Shown: positions 37,987 through 47,394 of the stretch, one piece after another | How the letters are laid out: every line of letters begins with the position of its first letter | Numbering within the stretch: the stretch's first letter is position 1 | Origin: Pseudomonas putida | Lineage (GTDB): Bacteria; Pseudomonadota; Gammaproteobacteria; Pseudomonadales; Pseudomonadaceae | Direction: 5' to 3' | DNA: 64,000 bases | Assembly (NCBI RefSeq): GCF_002906855.1 | Contig: NZ_MINI01000048.1 | Span: forward strand, 186,001-250,000 | Notes under the pieces: generated by a model | Told to the model about the DNA's origin: nothing | What the model saw: only the letters and a program-made list of their open reading frames with translations | Databases searched by the model: none | Translations under genes and position numbers: made by a program

Positions 37987-40578
37987 ATGTCATCTCGCAA
38001 ATTCGGCCTCAACCTGGTGGTGGTCCTGGCCATCGCCGCGCTGTTTACCGGGTTCTGGGCGTTGATCAATCGCCCAGTCTCCGCACCTGCCTGGCCGGAA
38101 CAGATCTCCGGTTTCTCGTATTCGCCGTTCCGCCTTGGGGAAAGTCCGCAAAAGGGCCAGTACCCCAGCGATGACGAGATACGCCAGGACCTGGAGCAGA
38201 TGAACAAGCTCACCGACAACATCCGCATCTATACCGTCGAGGGCACCCAGGCCGAGATCCCGCGGCTGGCCGAGGAATTCGGCCTGCGGGTGACCCTGGG
38301 CATCTGGATCAGCAAAGACCTGGAGCGCAACGAACGCGAGATCGAAAAAGGCATCGAGCTGGCCAACCACTCACGCAGCGTGGTGCGGGTGGTGGTCGGC
38401 AACGAAGCGCTGTTCCGCGAAGAGGTCACGCCCGAAGAGCTGATCCAGTACCTTGATCGTGTCCGTGCCGCCGTCAAGGTGCCGGTCACCACCAGCGAGC
38501 AGTGGCACATCTGGAAGGAACACCCGGAACTGGCCAAGCACGTCGACCTGATCGCTGCGCACATCCTGCCGTACTGGGAATTCGTGCCGATGAAAGACTC
38601 GGTGCAGTTCGTCCTCGACCGCGCCCGCGAGCTGCGCCACCAGTTCTCGCACAAGCCGCTGCTGCTGTCGGAAGTCGGCTGGCCAAGCAACGGCCGTATG
38701 CGCGGCGGCGCCGACGCCACCCAGGCCGACCAGGCGATCTACCTGCGCACCTTGGTCAACACCCTCAACCGCCGAGGCTACAACTACTTCGTCATCGAGG
38801 CCTATGACCAGCCGTGGAAGGCCAACGACGAAGGCTCGGTAGGCGCCTACTGGGGCGTGTACAACGCCGAGCGCCAGCAGAAGTTCAACTTCGAGGGGCC
38901 AGTGGTGGCGATCCCGCAGTGGCGGGCACTGGCGGTGGCCTCGGTGGTCCTGGCGATGATCGCCCTGGCCGTGCTGCTGATCGACGGTTCGGCCCTGCGC
39001 CAGCGCGGCCGCACCTTCCTCACGTTCATCACCTTCCTGTGCGGGTCGGTGCTGGTGTGGATCGCCTACGACTATAGCCAGCAATACAGCACCTGGTTCA
39101 GCCTGACTGTCGGCGTGCTGCTTGCGCTCGGTGCGCTGGGCGTGTTCATCGTGCTGATGACCGAGGCCCACGAGCTGGCTGAGGCGGTGTGGATTCACAA
39201 GCGCCGGCGTGAATTCCTGCCGGTGCAAGGCGATAGCGCCTACCGGCCGAAAGTTTCGGTGCATGTGCCGTGCTACAACGAGCCGCCGGAGATGGTCAAG
39301 CAGACCCTCGACGCCCTCGCCGCACTGGACTACCCGGACTATGAAGTCCTGGTGATCGACAACAACACCAAGGACCCGGCCGTGTGGGAGCCACTCAAGG
39401 CCCACTGCGAGAAGCTCGGCGAGCGCTTCAAGTTCTTCCACGTCGCGCCCCTGGCCGGTTTCAAGGGCGGCGCGCTGAACTACCTGATCCCGCACACTGC
39501 CAAGGACGCCGAAGTGATCGCGGTGATCGACTCGGACTACTGCGTCGACCGCAACTGGCTCAAGCACATGGTGCCGCACTTCGCCGACCCGAAGATCGCC
39601 GTGGTGCAGTCGCCACAGGACTACCGCGACCAGCACGAAAGTGCCTTCAAGAAGCTCTGCTACAGCGAATACAAGGGCTTCTTCCACATCGGCATGGTTA
39701 CCCGCAACGACCGTGACGCGATCATCCAGCACGGCACCATGACCATGACCCGGCGCAGCGTGCTGGAAGAGCTGGGCTGGGCCGAATGGTGCATCTGCGA
39801 AGACGCCGAGCTGGGCCTGCGGGTATTCGAGAAAGGCCTGTCGGCCGCCTATTCGCACAACAGCTACGGCAAGGGCCTGATGCCGGACACGTTCATCGAC
39901 TTCAAGAAGCAGCGCTTCCGCTGGGCCTATGGCGCCATCCAGATCATCAAGCACCACGCCAGCGCCCTGCTGCGCGGCAAAGGAAGCGAACTGACCCGTG
40001 GCCAGCGCTACCACTTCCTGGCCGGCTGGCTGCCGTGGGTTGCCGATGGCATGAACATCTTCTTCACCGTCGGTGCCCTGCTGTGGTCGGCGGCGATGAT
40101 CATCGTGCCGCACCGGGTCGACCCGCCGCTGATGATCTTCGCCATCCCACCGCTGGCGCTGTTCTTTTTCAAGGTCGGCAAGATCATCTTCCTCTACCGC
40201 CGCGCGTTGGGGGTGAACCTCAAGGATGCCTTTGCTGCGGCACTGGCGGGGCTGGCGTTGTCGCACACTATCGCCAAGGCGGTGTTGTACGGGTTCTTCA
40301 CCAGCAGCATGCCGTTCTTCCGCACACCGAAGAATGCCGACAGCCATGGCTTGCTGGTGGCGATTTCCGAAGCCCGGGAAGAGCTGTTCATCATGTTGAT
40401 GTTGTGGGGCGCGGCACTGGGCATCTTCCTGGTGCAGGGGCTGCCGAGTTCGGACATGCGCTTCTGGGTCGCGATGTTGCTGGTGCAGTCGTTGCCATAT
40501 GTGGCGGCGTTGGTTATGGCGTTCCTGTCGTCGCTGCCCAAGCCTGCGGAGAAGGCCGCCGAGCCGCAGCAGGCTTGA
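37987..40578 (+). CDS. ndvB: NdvB-like beta-glucan synthase (GH17-GT2 fusion)
   Basis: 863 aa. N-terminal membrane anchor (10-28), then a GH17-like domain with candidate acid Glu140 (VGNEALFR) and nucleophile Glu229 (LLSEVGWPSNG). Transmembrane helices near 315-395 precede a GT2 domain with PKVSVHVPCYNEPPEM, DSDYCVD, EDAELGLRV and KKQRFRWAYGA (QxxRW), then further helices. In P. aeruginosa ndvB (next to dapE) makes periplasmic cyclic glucans linked to biofilm antibiotic tolerance. A TGTCC/GGACA inverted repeat (37956-37973) lies just upstream. Confidence 0.85.
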   Translation: MSSRKFGLNLVVVLAIAALFTGFWALINRPVSAPAWPEQISGFSYSPFRLGESPQKGQYPSDDEIRQDLEQMNKLTDNIRIYTVEGTQAEIPRLAEEFGLRVTLGIWISKDLERNEREIEKGIELANHSRSVVRVVVGNEALFREEVTPEELIQYLDRVRAAVKVPVTTSEQWHIWKEHPELAKHVDLIAAHILPYWEFVPMKDSVQFVLDRARELRHQFSHKPLLLSEVGWPSNGRMRGGADATQADQAIYLRTLVNTLNRRGYNYFVIEAYDQPWKANDEGSVGAYWGVYNAERQQKFNFEGPVVAIPQWRALAVASVVLAMIALAVLLIDGSALRQRGRTFLTFITFLCGSVLVWIAYDYSQQYSTWFSLTVGVLLALGALGVFIVLMTEAHELAEAVWIHKRRREFLPVQGDSAYRPKVSVHVPCYNEPPEMVKQTLDALAALDYPDYEVLVIDNNTKDPAVWEPLKAHCEKLGERFKFFHVAPLAGFKGGALNYLIPHTAKDAEVIAVIDSDYCVDRNWLKHMVPHFADPKIAVVQSPQDYRDQHESAFKKLCYSEYKGFFHIGMVTRNDRDAIIQHGTMTMTRRSVLEELGWAEWCICEDAELGLRVFEKGLSAAYSHNSYGKGLMPDTFIDFKKQRFRWAYGAIQIIKHHASALLRGKGSELTRGQRYHFLAGWLPWVADGMNIFFTVGALLWSAAMIIVPHRVDPPLMIFAIPPLALFFFKVGKIIFLYRRALGVNLKDAFAAALAGLALSHTIAKAVLYGFFTSSMPFFRTPKNADSHGLLVAISEAREELFIMLMLWGAALGIFLVQGLPSSDMRFWVAMLLVQSLPYVAALVMAFLSSLPKPAEKAAEPQQA

Positions 40579-40673
40579 GATTTTTTGGGGCGCATTGCGC
40601 CCCATTGGCCTGACGGTTTGATATAAGATAACGCCCTCAGATTTCCCCGCCTTGCCTTGCCCCGGAGTCCCCC

Positions 40674-41825
40674 ATGACGGCCCCTGCCGAGCTCTCGCCT
40701 ACCCTTCAACTGGCCTGCGACCTGATCCGTCGCCCCTCGGTCACCCCCGTCGATGCCGACTGCCAGGCGCAGATGATGAACCGCCTGGGTGCCGTGGGCT
40801 TCCAGCTGGAGCCGATGCGCTTTGAAGACGTCGATAACTTCTGGGCCACCCACGGTACACAGGAAGGCCCGGTGCTGTGCTTCGCCGGCCATACCGACGT
40901 AGTTCCCACCGGCCCGGTGCAGCAGTGGCAGCACGAGCCGTTCGAAGCACTGATCGACGCCGACGGCATGCTCTGCGGCCGTGGCGCCGCCGACATGAAA
41001 GGCAGCCTGGCGTCGATGGTGATCGCCAGCGAACGCTTCGTGCAGGACTACCCGAACCACCGCGGCAAGGTCGCCTTCCTGATCACCAGCGACGAGGAAG
41101 GCCCGGCCCACCACGGCACCAAGGCCGTGGTCGAGCGCCTGAAAGCGCGCAACGAGCGCCTGGACTGGTGCATCGTCGGCGAGCCGTCGAGCACCACCCT
41201 GCTCGGTGACGTGGTCAAGAACGGCCGTCGCGGCTCGCTCGGCGCCAAGCTGACCGTGCGCGGCAAACAAGGCCACGTGGCCTATCCGCACCTGGCGCGC
41301 AACCCGATCCACCTGGCCGCCCCGGCCCTGGCGGAGCTGGCTGCCCAGCACTGGGACGAAGGCAACGCGTTCTTCCCGCCGACCAGCTTCCAGATCTCCA
41401 ACCTCAACTCCGGCACCGGCGCCACCAACGTGGTCCCGGGCGAGCTGACCGCACTGTTCAACTTCCGCTTCTCCACCGAATCGACCGTCGAAGGCCTGCA
41501 GGCGCGAGTTTCGGCGATCCTCGACAAGCATGAGCTGGACTGGTCGGTCGACTGGGCGCTGTCGGGCCTGCCCTTCCTCACCGAACCGGGCGACCTGCTC
41601 GACGCAGTGGCGGCCAGCATCAAGGGCGTTACTGGCCGCGACACCCAGCCATCGACCAGCGGCGGCACTTCCGATGGCCGTTTCATCGCCACCATGGGCA
41701 CCCAGGTGGTCGAGCTTGGCCCGGTCAACGCCACCATCCACCAGGTCGATGAGCGGATCCTGGCCAGCGATCTCGACCTGCTGACCGAAATCTACTACCA
41801 GACCCTGGTCCGGTTGCTCGCCTGA
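40674..41825 (+). CDS. dapE: Succinyl-diaminopimelate desuccinylase
   Basis: 383 aa. M20 metallopeptidase-family residues: His73 and Asp75 (AGHTDVVPTGP), Asp107 (GRGAADMKG), Glu141/Glu142 (TSDEEGPA), and C-terminal TSGGTSDGRFIA. Removes succinate in the lysine/DAP pathway started by DapD. A GGGGCGC/GCGCCCC hairpin and a TATAAG -10-like box (40622) lie upstream. Stop overlaps the rlmA start (TGATG). Confidence 0.95.
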   Translation: MTAPAELSPTLQLACDLIRRPSVTPVDADCQAQMMNRLGAVGFQLEPMRFEDVDNFWATHGTQEGPVLCFAGHTDVVPTGPVQQWQHEPFEALIDADGMLCGRGAADMKGSLASMVIASERFVQDYPNHRGKVAFLITSDEEGPAHHGTKAVVERLKARNERLDWCIVGEPSSTTLLGDVVKNGRRGSLGAKLTVRGKQGHVAYPHLARNPIHLAAPALAELAAQHWDEGNAFFPPTSFQISNLNSGTGATNVVPGELTALFNFRFSTESTVEGLQARVSAILDKHELDWSVDWALSGLPFLTEPGDLLDAVAASIKGVTGRDTQPSTSGGTSDGRFIATMGTQVVELGPVNATIHQVDERILASDLDLLTEIYYQTLVRLLA

Positions 41826-42637
41826 TGCTCGCCTGCCCCCTCTGCCAGGCAGCCCTGTCGCGGCTCGACAATGGCGTGGTGTGCCCGGCCGGCCACCGCT
41901 TCGACCGCGCCCGCCAGGGTTACCTGAACCTGCTGCCAGTGCAGCACAAGAACAGCCGCGACCCGGGCGACAACCAGGCCATGGTCGAAGCCCGCCGCGA
42001 CTTCCTCGACGCCGGCCACTACGCCCCGGTGGCCCGCCGCCTGGCGGAGCTGGCCGCCGAGCGTCAGCCCGGCGCCTGGCTGGACATCGGTTGCGGTGAG
42101 GGCTACTACACCGCCCAGATCGCCCAGGCCCTGCCGGCCGCCGATGGCTATGCCCTGGACATTTCCCGCGAGGCGGTCAAGCGCGCCTGCCGTCGGGCAC
42201 CCGACGTCACCTGGATGGTCGCCAGCATGGCCCGCGTGCCATTGGCCGATGCCAGCTGCCAGTTCATCGCCAGCGTGTTCAGCCCACTGGACTGGGACGA
42301 GGCCAAGCGCCTGCTCAGCCCCGGTGGCGGCCTGATGCGCGTGGGCCCGACCAGCGGCCACCTGATGGAGCTACGCGAAGTGCTCTACGATGAAGTGCGC
42401 CCCTACGCTGACGACAAGCACCTGGCCCTGGTGCCTGAAGGCATGGCCCACGCCCACAGCGAAACCCTCGAGTTCCGCCTGAGCCTGGCCGCCCCCAAGG
42501 CCCGTGCCGACCTGCTGGCGATGACCCCGCACGGCTGGCGCGCCAGCGCCGAGAAGCGCGCCCGGGTGATCGAGCAGGCCGAGCCGTTAGAGGTGACGGT
42601 TTCCATGCGTTATGACTATTTCGTGCGCCAGCATTGA
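41825..42637 (+). CDS. rlmA: 23S rRNA guanine-N1 methyltransferase RlmA
   Basis: 270 aa. N-terminal zinc finger (CPLCQAALSRLDNGVVCPAGH), then an SAM-binding Rossmann motif WLDIGCGEGYYTAQ near 88 and HKNSRDPGDNQAMVEARRDF typical of RlmA. Methylates G745 of 23S rRNA in E. coli. Translationally coupled to dapE. Confidence 0.9.
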   Translation: MLACPLCQAALSRLDNGVVCPAGHRFDRARQGYLNLLPVQHKNSRDPGDNQAMVEARRDFLDAGHYAPVARRLAELAAERQPGAWLDIGCGEGYYTAQIAQALPAADGYALDISREAVKRACRRAPDVTWMVASMARVPLADASCQFIASVFSPLDWDEAKRLLSPGGGLMRVGPTSGHLMELREVLYDEVRPYADDKHLALVPEGMAHAHSETLEFRLSLAAPKARADLLAMTPHGWRASAEKRARVIEQAEPLEVTVSMRYDYFVRQH

Positions 42638-42654
42638 GCACACCCGGAGCCCTT

Positions 42655-43032
42655 ATGCGCCAACCCGATATTGAGATCTACCTGAAAGACGCCGACGTCG
42701 ACCACAAGCAGATTGCCGAGTGGCTCAGCCAGGCAATCGGCCCGTGCAGCGAATGGAAGCAGAAAGGCCAGACCTTCAAATGCCAGGCCGGTAACATTCC
42801 GGTCACCTGGTTACCCAAGGCTGTAGGGAAATGGAACAGCCTCTACCTGGAAAGCGACCAGACCCCATGGGCCGATGACGTCGCCTGCGCCCGCGCCGCG
42901 TTCGCCGCGCTGAACGTCGAAGTGCGTTGCGCGCCGGGTGGCTGGGTCGAGGAAGACGGTGAAGAAGATGCCGATCGCTGGATCCGCATCAGCGCCGACG
43001 GTGAAGAGGAAATCACCTGGCGTACTAGCTGA
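42655..43032 (+). CDS. Conserved hypothetical protein
   Basis: 125 aa from the ATG at 42655 (MRQPDIEIYLKDADVDHKQI), GGAG upstream. Mixed alpha/beta, no signal peptide, acidic C-terminus (VEEDGEEDADRWIRISADGE). I recognise it as a conserved Pseudomonas protein without known function. Probably in the dapE-rlmA operon. Confidence 0.75.
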   Translation: MRQPDIEIYLKDADVDHKQIAEWLSQAIGPCSEWKQKGQTFKCQAGNIPVTWLPKAVGKWNSLYLESDQTPWADDVACARAAFAALNVEVRCAPGGWVEEDGEEDADRWIRISADGEEEITWRTS

Positions 43033-43045
43033 CCTTTTCTTCTCT

Positions 43046-43131
43046 GTAGGAGCGGGCTTGTCCCGCGAAGCAGACACCGCGGTGACTGGCACCGGCTGCG
43101 CCGGTGTTCGCGGGGCAAGCCCGCTCCTACA
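43046..43131. repeat. Inverted pair of REP elements
   Basis: Left unit 43046-43070 (TAGGAGCGGGCTTGTCCCGC) and its inverse 43107-43130 (TTCGCGGGGCAAGCCCGC then TCCTAC), separated by 36 nt with an ACCGGC/GCCGGT hairpin. Typical P. putida REP pairing at the 3' ends of convergent genes. Confidence 0.85.
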
Positions 43132-43150
43132 AGCTTGTACAGCCTGGGGC

Positions 43151-43360
43151 TCAGAGGCCTACGACGTCCTCGGCTTGCAGGCCTTTCTGGCCCTGCACGC
43201 AGGCGTATTCCACCCGCTGCCCTTCGACCAGGGTACGATGCCCCTCACCGCGGATCGCCCGATAGTGGACGAAGACATCCGCACCACCTTCGCGCTGAAT
43301 GAAGCCATAACCTTTGGCATCGTTGAACCACTTAACATTCCCAGTCTCACGAGACGACAT
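43151..43360 (-). CDS. Cold-shock family protein
   Basis: 69 aa. RNA-binding motifs RNP1 KGYGFIQ and RNP2 DVFVHY in a single CSD domain (GNVKWFNDAKGYGFIQREGG). Acts as an RNA/ssDNA chaperone. The 230-bp gap to plsB holds its leader; I see no other gene there. Confidence 0.92.
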   Translation of the reverse strand: MSSRETGNVKWFNDAKGYGFIQREGGADVFVHYRAIRGEGHRTLVEGQRVEYACVQGQKGLQAEDVVGL

Positions 43361-43591
43361 CTGAACTACTCCGGATTTTTATTGTGAAGATCGCCTTGTA
43401 GACACAGGGTGTCCTCCCTATGTCGACGCCGCTTGCCGAAATATCCTGCAAGTGGCAGGCCGAGTATATGACACAGAACAAAAAAATTTCATGACCGTCG
43501 CGCTATTTACCTAATTTTGCTGAACTTGCGCCGATACGGCAGACTAAATGGCTGTCTATTCTCTGAAATTCATTCCCAGGGCACTCACCCC

Positions 43592-46078
43592 ATGACCCGT
43601 TCCCCCCTGCGCCGCCTGATCTTCGGCGTCCTGCGTCGCCTGATGTACCTGTGGGTGCGCTCCGAGACCATCAACCAGTCGTCCCTGACCCTCAAGCTCG
43701 ACCGCAGCCGCCCGGTCTTCTATGCCCTGCCCTCGCCATCGCTCACCGACCTGGCGGTGGTCGACCGTGAATGCACCAAAGCGGGGCTGCCGCGCCCGGT
43801 GCTGCCGGTGGCCGTCGGTTCGCTGCACGAGCCTGCCGCATTCTTTTACCTGACCCCGGACCCGGACTGGCTCGGCCGCCACGACAAGCGCGGTGCCCCG
43901 CCGACCCTGGAGCGCCTGGTCGCCGCCATCAGCCATCACGCAGAGGAAGACGCCCAGATCATTCCGGTCAGTGTGTTCTGGGGGCAGACACCGGCCAGTG
44001 AAAACAGCCCGTGGAAGCTGCTGTTTGCCGACAGCTGGGCCGTGACCGGGCGCCTGCGCCGGCTGCTGACCGTGCTGATCCTCGGGCGCAAGACCCGCGT
44101 GCAGTTCTCCGCGCCGATCCACCTGCGCGAACTGGTGCAGCACAACAAGGGCCACGAGCGCACCGTGCGCATGGCCCAGCGCCTGATGCGCGTGCACTTT
44201 CGCAACCTCAAGACCGCGGTGATCGGCCCGGACATCTCGCACCGGCGCAACCTGGTCAAGGGCCTGGTGCATGCGCCGCTGGTCCGCCAGGCCATCGCCG
44301 AGGAAGCGCAGCGCGAAAACATGCCCGTGGCCAAGGCCGAAGCCCAGGCGCTGCGCTACGGCAACGAGATCGCCTCGGACTACACCTATACCGCAATCCG
44401 CTTCCTCGAAGTGGTGCTGAGCTGGTTCTGGAACAAGATCTACGACGGCATCAAAGTCAACCACGTCGAGCAGGTGCAAGGCATCGCCCCAGGCCACGAA
44501 GTGATCTACGTGCCCTGCCACCGCAGCCACATCGACTACCTGCTGCTGTCGTATCTGCTGTTCCGCAATGGCCTGACGCCGCCGCACATCGCCGCCGGGA
44601 TCAACCTCAACATGCCGGTGATCGGCGGCCTGCTGCGCCGTGGCGGCGCCTTCTTCATGCGCCGTACGTTCAAGGGCAACCCGCTGTACACGGCGGTGTT
44701 CAACGAGTACCTGCACACCCTGTTCACCAAGGGTTTTCCGGTGGAGTACTTCGTCGAAGGTGGCCGCTCGCGCACCGGGCGCATGCTGCAGCCGCGCACC
44801 GGGATGCTGGCAATCACCCTGCGCAGCTTCCTGCGCTCGTCGCGCACACCGATCGTGTTCGTGCCGGTATACATCGGCTACGAGCGCGTGCTGGAAGGCC
44901 GTACCTACCTCGGCGAACTGCGCGGGGCGAGCAAGAAGAAGGAGTCGATCTTCGACATCTTCAAGGTCTTCGGCGCACTGAAGCAGCGCTTCGGCCAGGT
45001 GTACGTCAACTTCGGCGAGCCAATCCGCCTGGCCGGCTTTCTCGATAAGCAGCAACCTGGCTGGCGCGAGCAGGAACTGGGCCCGCAGTTCCGCCCGGCC
45101 TGGCTCAACGAGACCACCACCCGCCTTGGCGAAACCGTGGCCCGCCACCTGAACGAGGCGGCGGCGGTCAACCCGGTCAACCTGGTAGCCCTGGCACTGC
45201 TCTCTACCAGCCGCCTGGCGCTGGACGAACGTGCCCTGACCCGCGTGCTGGACCTGTACCTGGCCTTGCTGCGCCAGGTGCCTTACTCTGCGCACACCAC
45301 CTTGCCCGAAGGCGACGGCCAGGCTTTGATCGAGCATGTCCGCGGCATGGACCTGCTGGCAGAACAAAAGGACGCCTTGGGCCGCATCCTTTATCTGGAT
45401 GAAGCCAACGCGGTACTGATGACCTATTACCGCAACAATGTCCTGCACATCTTCGCCCTGCCTGCGCTACTGGCAAGCTTCTTCCTCAGCAGCTCGCGGA
45501 TGAGCCGCGAACTGCTCGGGCAGTATGTGCATGCGCTGTATCCGTACCTGCAGGCCGAATTGTTCCTGCGCTGGACGCCGGAACAACTGGATGAAGTGAT
45601 CGACCAGTGGCTGGCAGCGTTGGTCGAGCAAGGCCTGCTGCGCCACGAGAACGATTTGTACATGCGCCCGGCGCCCAGCTCACGCCAGTTCGTGCTGCTG
45701 ACCCTGCTCGCCCGCACCATCACCCAGACCTTGCAGCGCTTCTACATGGCCACGTCACTGCTGCTCAACAGCGGTCAGAACACCCTGAGCGCCGAAGCAC
45801 TGGAAGACCTGTGCGTGATGATGGCCCAGCGCCTGTCGATCCTGCATGGCCTCAACGCACCGGAATTCTTCGACAAGACCTTGTTCCGCCACTTCATCCA
45901 GACCCTGATCGAACAAGGCGTGCTCCGCCCGGATAGCAATGGCAAGCTGGGCTATCACGACAAGCTCGGCGATTTGGCCGAGGGCGTAGCTAAGCGAGTG
46001 CTGTCGGCCGAACTGCGCCTGTCGATCCGCCAGGTGGCATTGCACCGCGATGACTCACTGACCACTGCGACCATTTGA
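43592..46078 (+). CDS. plsB: Glycerol-3-phosphate acyltransferase
   Basis: 828 aa from the ATG at 43592 (MTRSPLRRLIFGVLRRLMYL). Acyltransferase block HRSHID (H310-D315) followed by GINLNMPVIGGLLRRGGAFF, FVEGGRSRTGRMLQPRTGML and IVFVPVYIGYERV. Catalyses the first acylation of phospholipid synthesis at the inner membrane. Length matches PlsB. Confidence 0.95.
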   Translation: MTRSPLRRLIFGVLRRLMYLWVRSETINQSSLTLKLDRSRPVFYALPSPSLTDLAVVDRECTKAGLPRPVLPVAVGSLHEPAAFFYLTPDPDWLGRHDKRGAPPTLERLVAAISHHAEEDAQIIPVSVFWGQTPASENSPWKLLFADSWAVTGRLRRLLTVLILGRKTRVQFSAPIHLRELVQHNKGHERTVRMAQRLMRVHFRNLKTAVIGPDISHRRNLVKGLVHAPLVRQAIAEEAQRENMPVAKAEAQALRYGNEIASDYTYTAIRFLEVVLSWFWNKIYDGIKVNHVEQVQGIAPGHEVIYVPCHRSHIDYLLLSYLLFRNGLTPPHIAAGINLNMPVIGGLLRRGGAFFMRRTFKGNPLYTAVFNEYLHTLFTKGFPVEYFVEGGRSRTGRMLQPRTGMLAITLRSFLRSSRTPIVFVPVYIGYERVLEGRTYLGELRGASKKKESIFDIFKVFGALKQRFGQVYVNFGEPIRLAGFLDKQQPGWREQELGPQFRPAWLNETTTRLGETVARHLNEAAAVNPVNLVALALLSTSRLALDERALTRVLDLYLALLRQVPYSAHTTLPEGDGQALIEHVRGMDLLAEQKDALGRILYLDEANAVLMTYYRNNVLHIFALPALLASFFLSSSRMSRELLGQYVHALYPYLQAELFLRWTPEQLDEVIDQWLAALVEQGLLRHENDLYMRPAPSSRQFVLLTLLARTITQTLQRFYMATSLLLNSGQNTLSAEALEDLCVMMAQRLSILHGLNAPEFFDKTLFRHFIQTLIEQGVLRPDSNGKLGYHDKLGDLAEGVAKRVLSAELRLSIRQVALHRDDSLTTATI

Positions 46079-46156
46079 GGCCACATCTGCCGGGAAAATC
46101 CGCTAAAGTCCCTGGGGTTGGCCACAAGCCAGCTCCAAGGACACACCGGAGACTCC

Positions 46157-46555
46157 ATGAAAAAGCTCTTTATGCTGTGTTGCGCATCCCTGCTCGCAGC
46201 CTGTTCCAGCCAAACCCCCTCCACCCAGGCCAGCCTGGATGGCGAAGTCTTCTACCTGCAGCGCATCGCCCTGCCGCCTGCCGCCACCTTGAGCGTCGAG
46301 TTGCAGGATGTCTCGCTGATGGACGCCCCCGCCGTGACCCTGGCCCGCCAGGCCGGCCCGGTCAAAGGCAACGTGCCGCTACCGTTCCACCTCACCTACG
46401 ACCCGGCCCAGGTCAAGCCCGGCCACCGCTACGCGGTCAGCGCGCGGATCGAGCTGGATGGCAAGCTGCTGTTCATCAACACCGAACACCACGGCGTTAC
46501 CCTCGACGGCAGCGACCAGCAGCCAGTTAGGGTCAAAGTCGACCCGGTGCGCTGA
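46157..46555 (+). CDS. YbaY-family lipoprotein
   Basis: 132 aa. Lipoprotein signal MKKLFMLCCASLLAAC with the lipobox ending at Cys16. The mature domain (GEVFYLQRIALPPAATLSVE...VKGNVPLPFHLTYDP) matches the YbaY/YscW-type beta-sandwich. Predicted in the outer membrane; function unclear. 32 nt before the DUF4197 gene. Confidence 0.85.
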   Translation: MKKLFMLCCASLLAACSSQTPSTQASLDGEVFYLQRIALPPAATLSVELQDVSLMDAPAVTLARQAGPVKGNVPLPFHLTYDPAQVKPGHRYAVSARIELDGKLLFINTEHHGVTLDGSDQQPVRVKVDPVR

Positions 46556-46587
46556 GCCCGCCCCACTTCATCAATAAGGAAATACCC

Positions 46588-47274
46588 ATGATTCGCGCCT
46601 CCCTGCGCTTCTCTACCCTGTGCGCCGGCCTGCTGCTGTCGGCCAGTGCCCTGGCCCTGTCGCTTGGCGACCTGAGCCAGTCCGACGCCACCGGCGGCCT
46701 GAAGGACGCCCTCACCCAGGGTGCGCAGATAGCCGTCAAGCAGTTGAGCACGCCAGGCGGCTTCAGCAACAACCCCGATGTGCGCATCGAGCTGCCGGGC
46801 AACCTCGGCAAAGCTGCCAAGGCCATGAAGATGTTCGGCAAGGGCGACCAAGTCGACGCCTTGGAAACCAGCATGAACAAGGCCGCCGAAGCTGCCATGC
46901 CGCAAGCCCAGGCGATTCTGGTGGATGCCGTGAAGAAGATGACCGTGACCGATGCCAAGGGCATCCTCAGCGGCGGTGGCGATTCGGCCACCCAGTACCT
47001 GAACAAGAGCAGCCGCGAGCAGATCCGCGCCAAGTTCTTGCCGATCGTCAAGCAGGCTACCGACAAGGTCGGTGTCGCCCAGCAATACAATGCCTTTGCC
47101 GGTCAGGCCAAGGGCCTGGGGCTGATCAAGGATGACGCCAACATAGAGAACTACGTGACCGAGAAGGCGCTGGATGGCCTGTTCGAGATGATTGCCAAGC
47201 AGGAAGAGAGCATTCGCCAGAACCCGGCGCAGGCAGCTACCAGCCTGGCCAAGAAGGTCTTCGGCGCGCTCTGA
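46588..47274 (+). CDS. DUF4197 exported protein
   Basis: 228 aa with signal peptide (MIRASLRFSTLCAGLLLSASALA). Mature part starts SLGDLSQSDATGGLKDALTQ and carries the DUF4197 phrases GAQIAVKQLSTPGGFSNNPD and DAKGILSGGGDSATQYLNKS. Periplasmic helical protein of unknown function. Followed by a REP pair. Confidence 0.85.
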   Translation: MIRASLRFSTLCAGLLLSASALALSLGDLSQSDATGGLKDALTQGAQIAVKQLSTPGGFSNNPDVRIELPGNLGKAAKAMKMFGKGDQVDALETSMNKAAEAAMPQAQAILVDAVKKMTVTDAKGILSGGGDSATQYLNKSSREQIRAKFLPIVKQATDKVGVAQQYNAFAGQAKGLGLIKDDANIENYVTEKALDGLFEMIAKQEESIRQNPAQAATSLAKKVFGAL

Positions 47275-47300
47275 AGCCTCTGGGGCTGCTTTGCAGCCCA

Positions 47301-47366
47301 TTCGCGGGGCAAGCCCGCTCCTACAGGGAAACTCGATCGTCTGTAGGAGCGGGCTTGTCCCGCGAA
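47301..47366. repeat. Inverted pair of REP elements
   Basis: TTCGCGGGGCAAGCCCGCTC (47301-47320) and its inverse ending 47366, separated by about 18 nt. Sits between the convergent DUF4197 and RND genes. Confidence 0.85.
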
Positions 47367-47394
47367 TGGAGGGCAAAGCCCTCCCCCGCGATCT

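Noticed and set aside
38371..40605. 744-codon open frame on the minus strand over ndvB
   Set aside because: It mirrors the codon phase of ndvB in GC-rich DNA; composition is His/Gln/Val-rich and no domain is visible. The GH17-GT2 protein on the plus strand is clearly real.
40585..40605. GGGGCGC/GCGCCCC hairpin after ndvB as a terminator
   Set aside because: The T run precedes rather than follows the stem on the plus strand, and on the minus strand the stem is followed by A, so it is not a canonical terminator in either direction.
43556..45448. 630-codon minus-strand open frame over plsB
   Set aside because: Shadow frame of a well-conserved acyltransferase.
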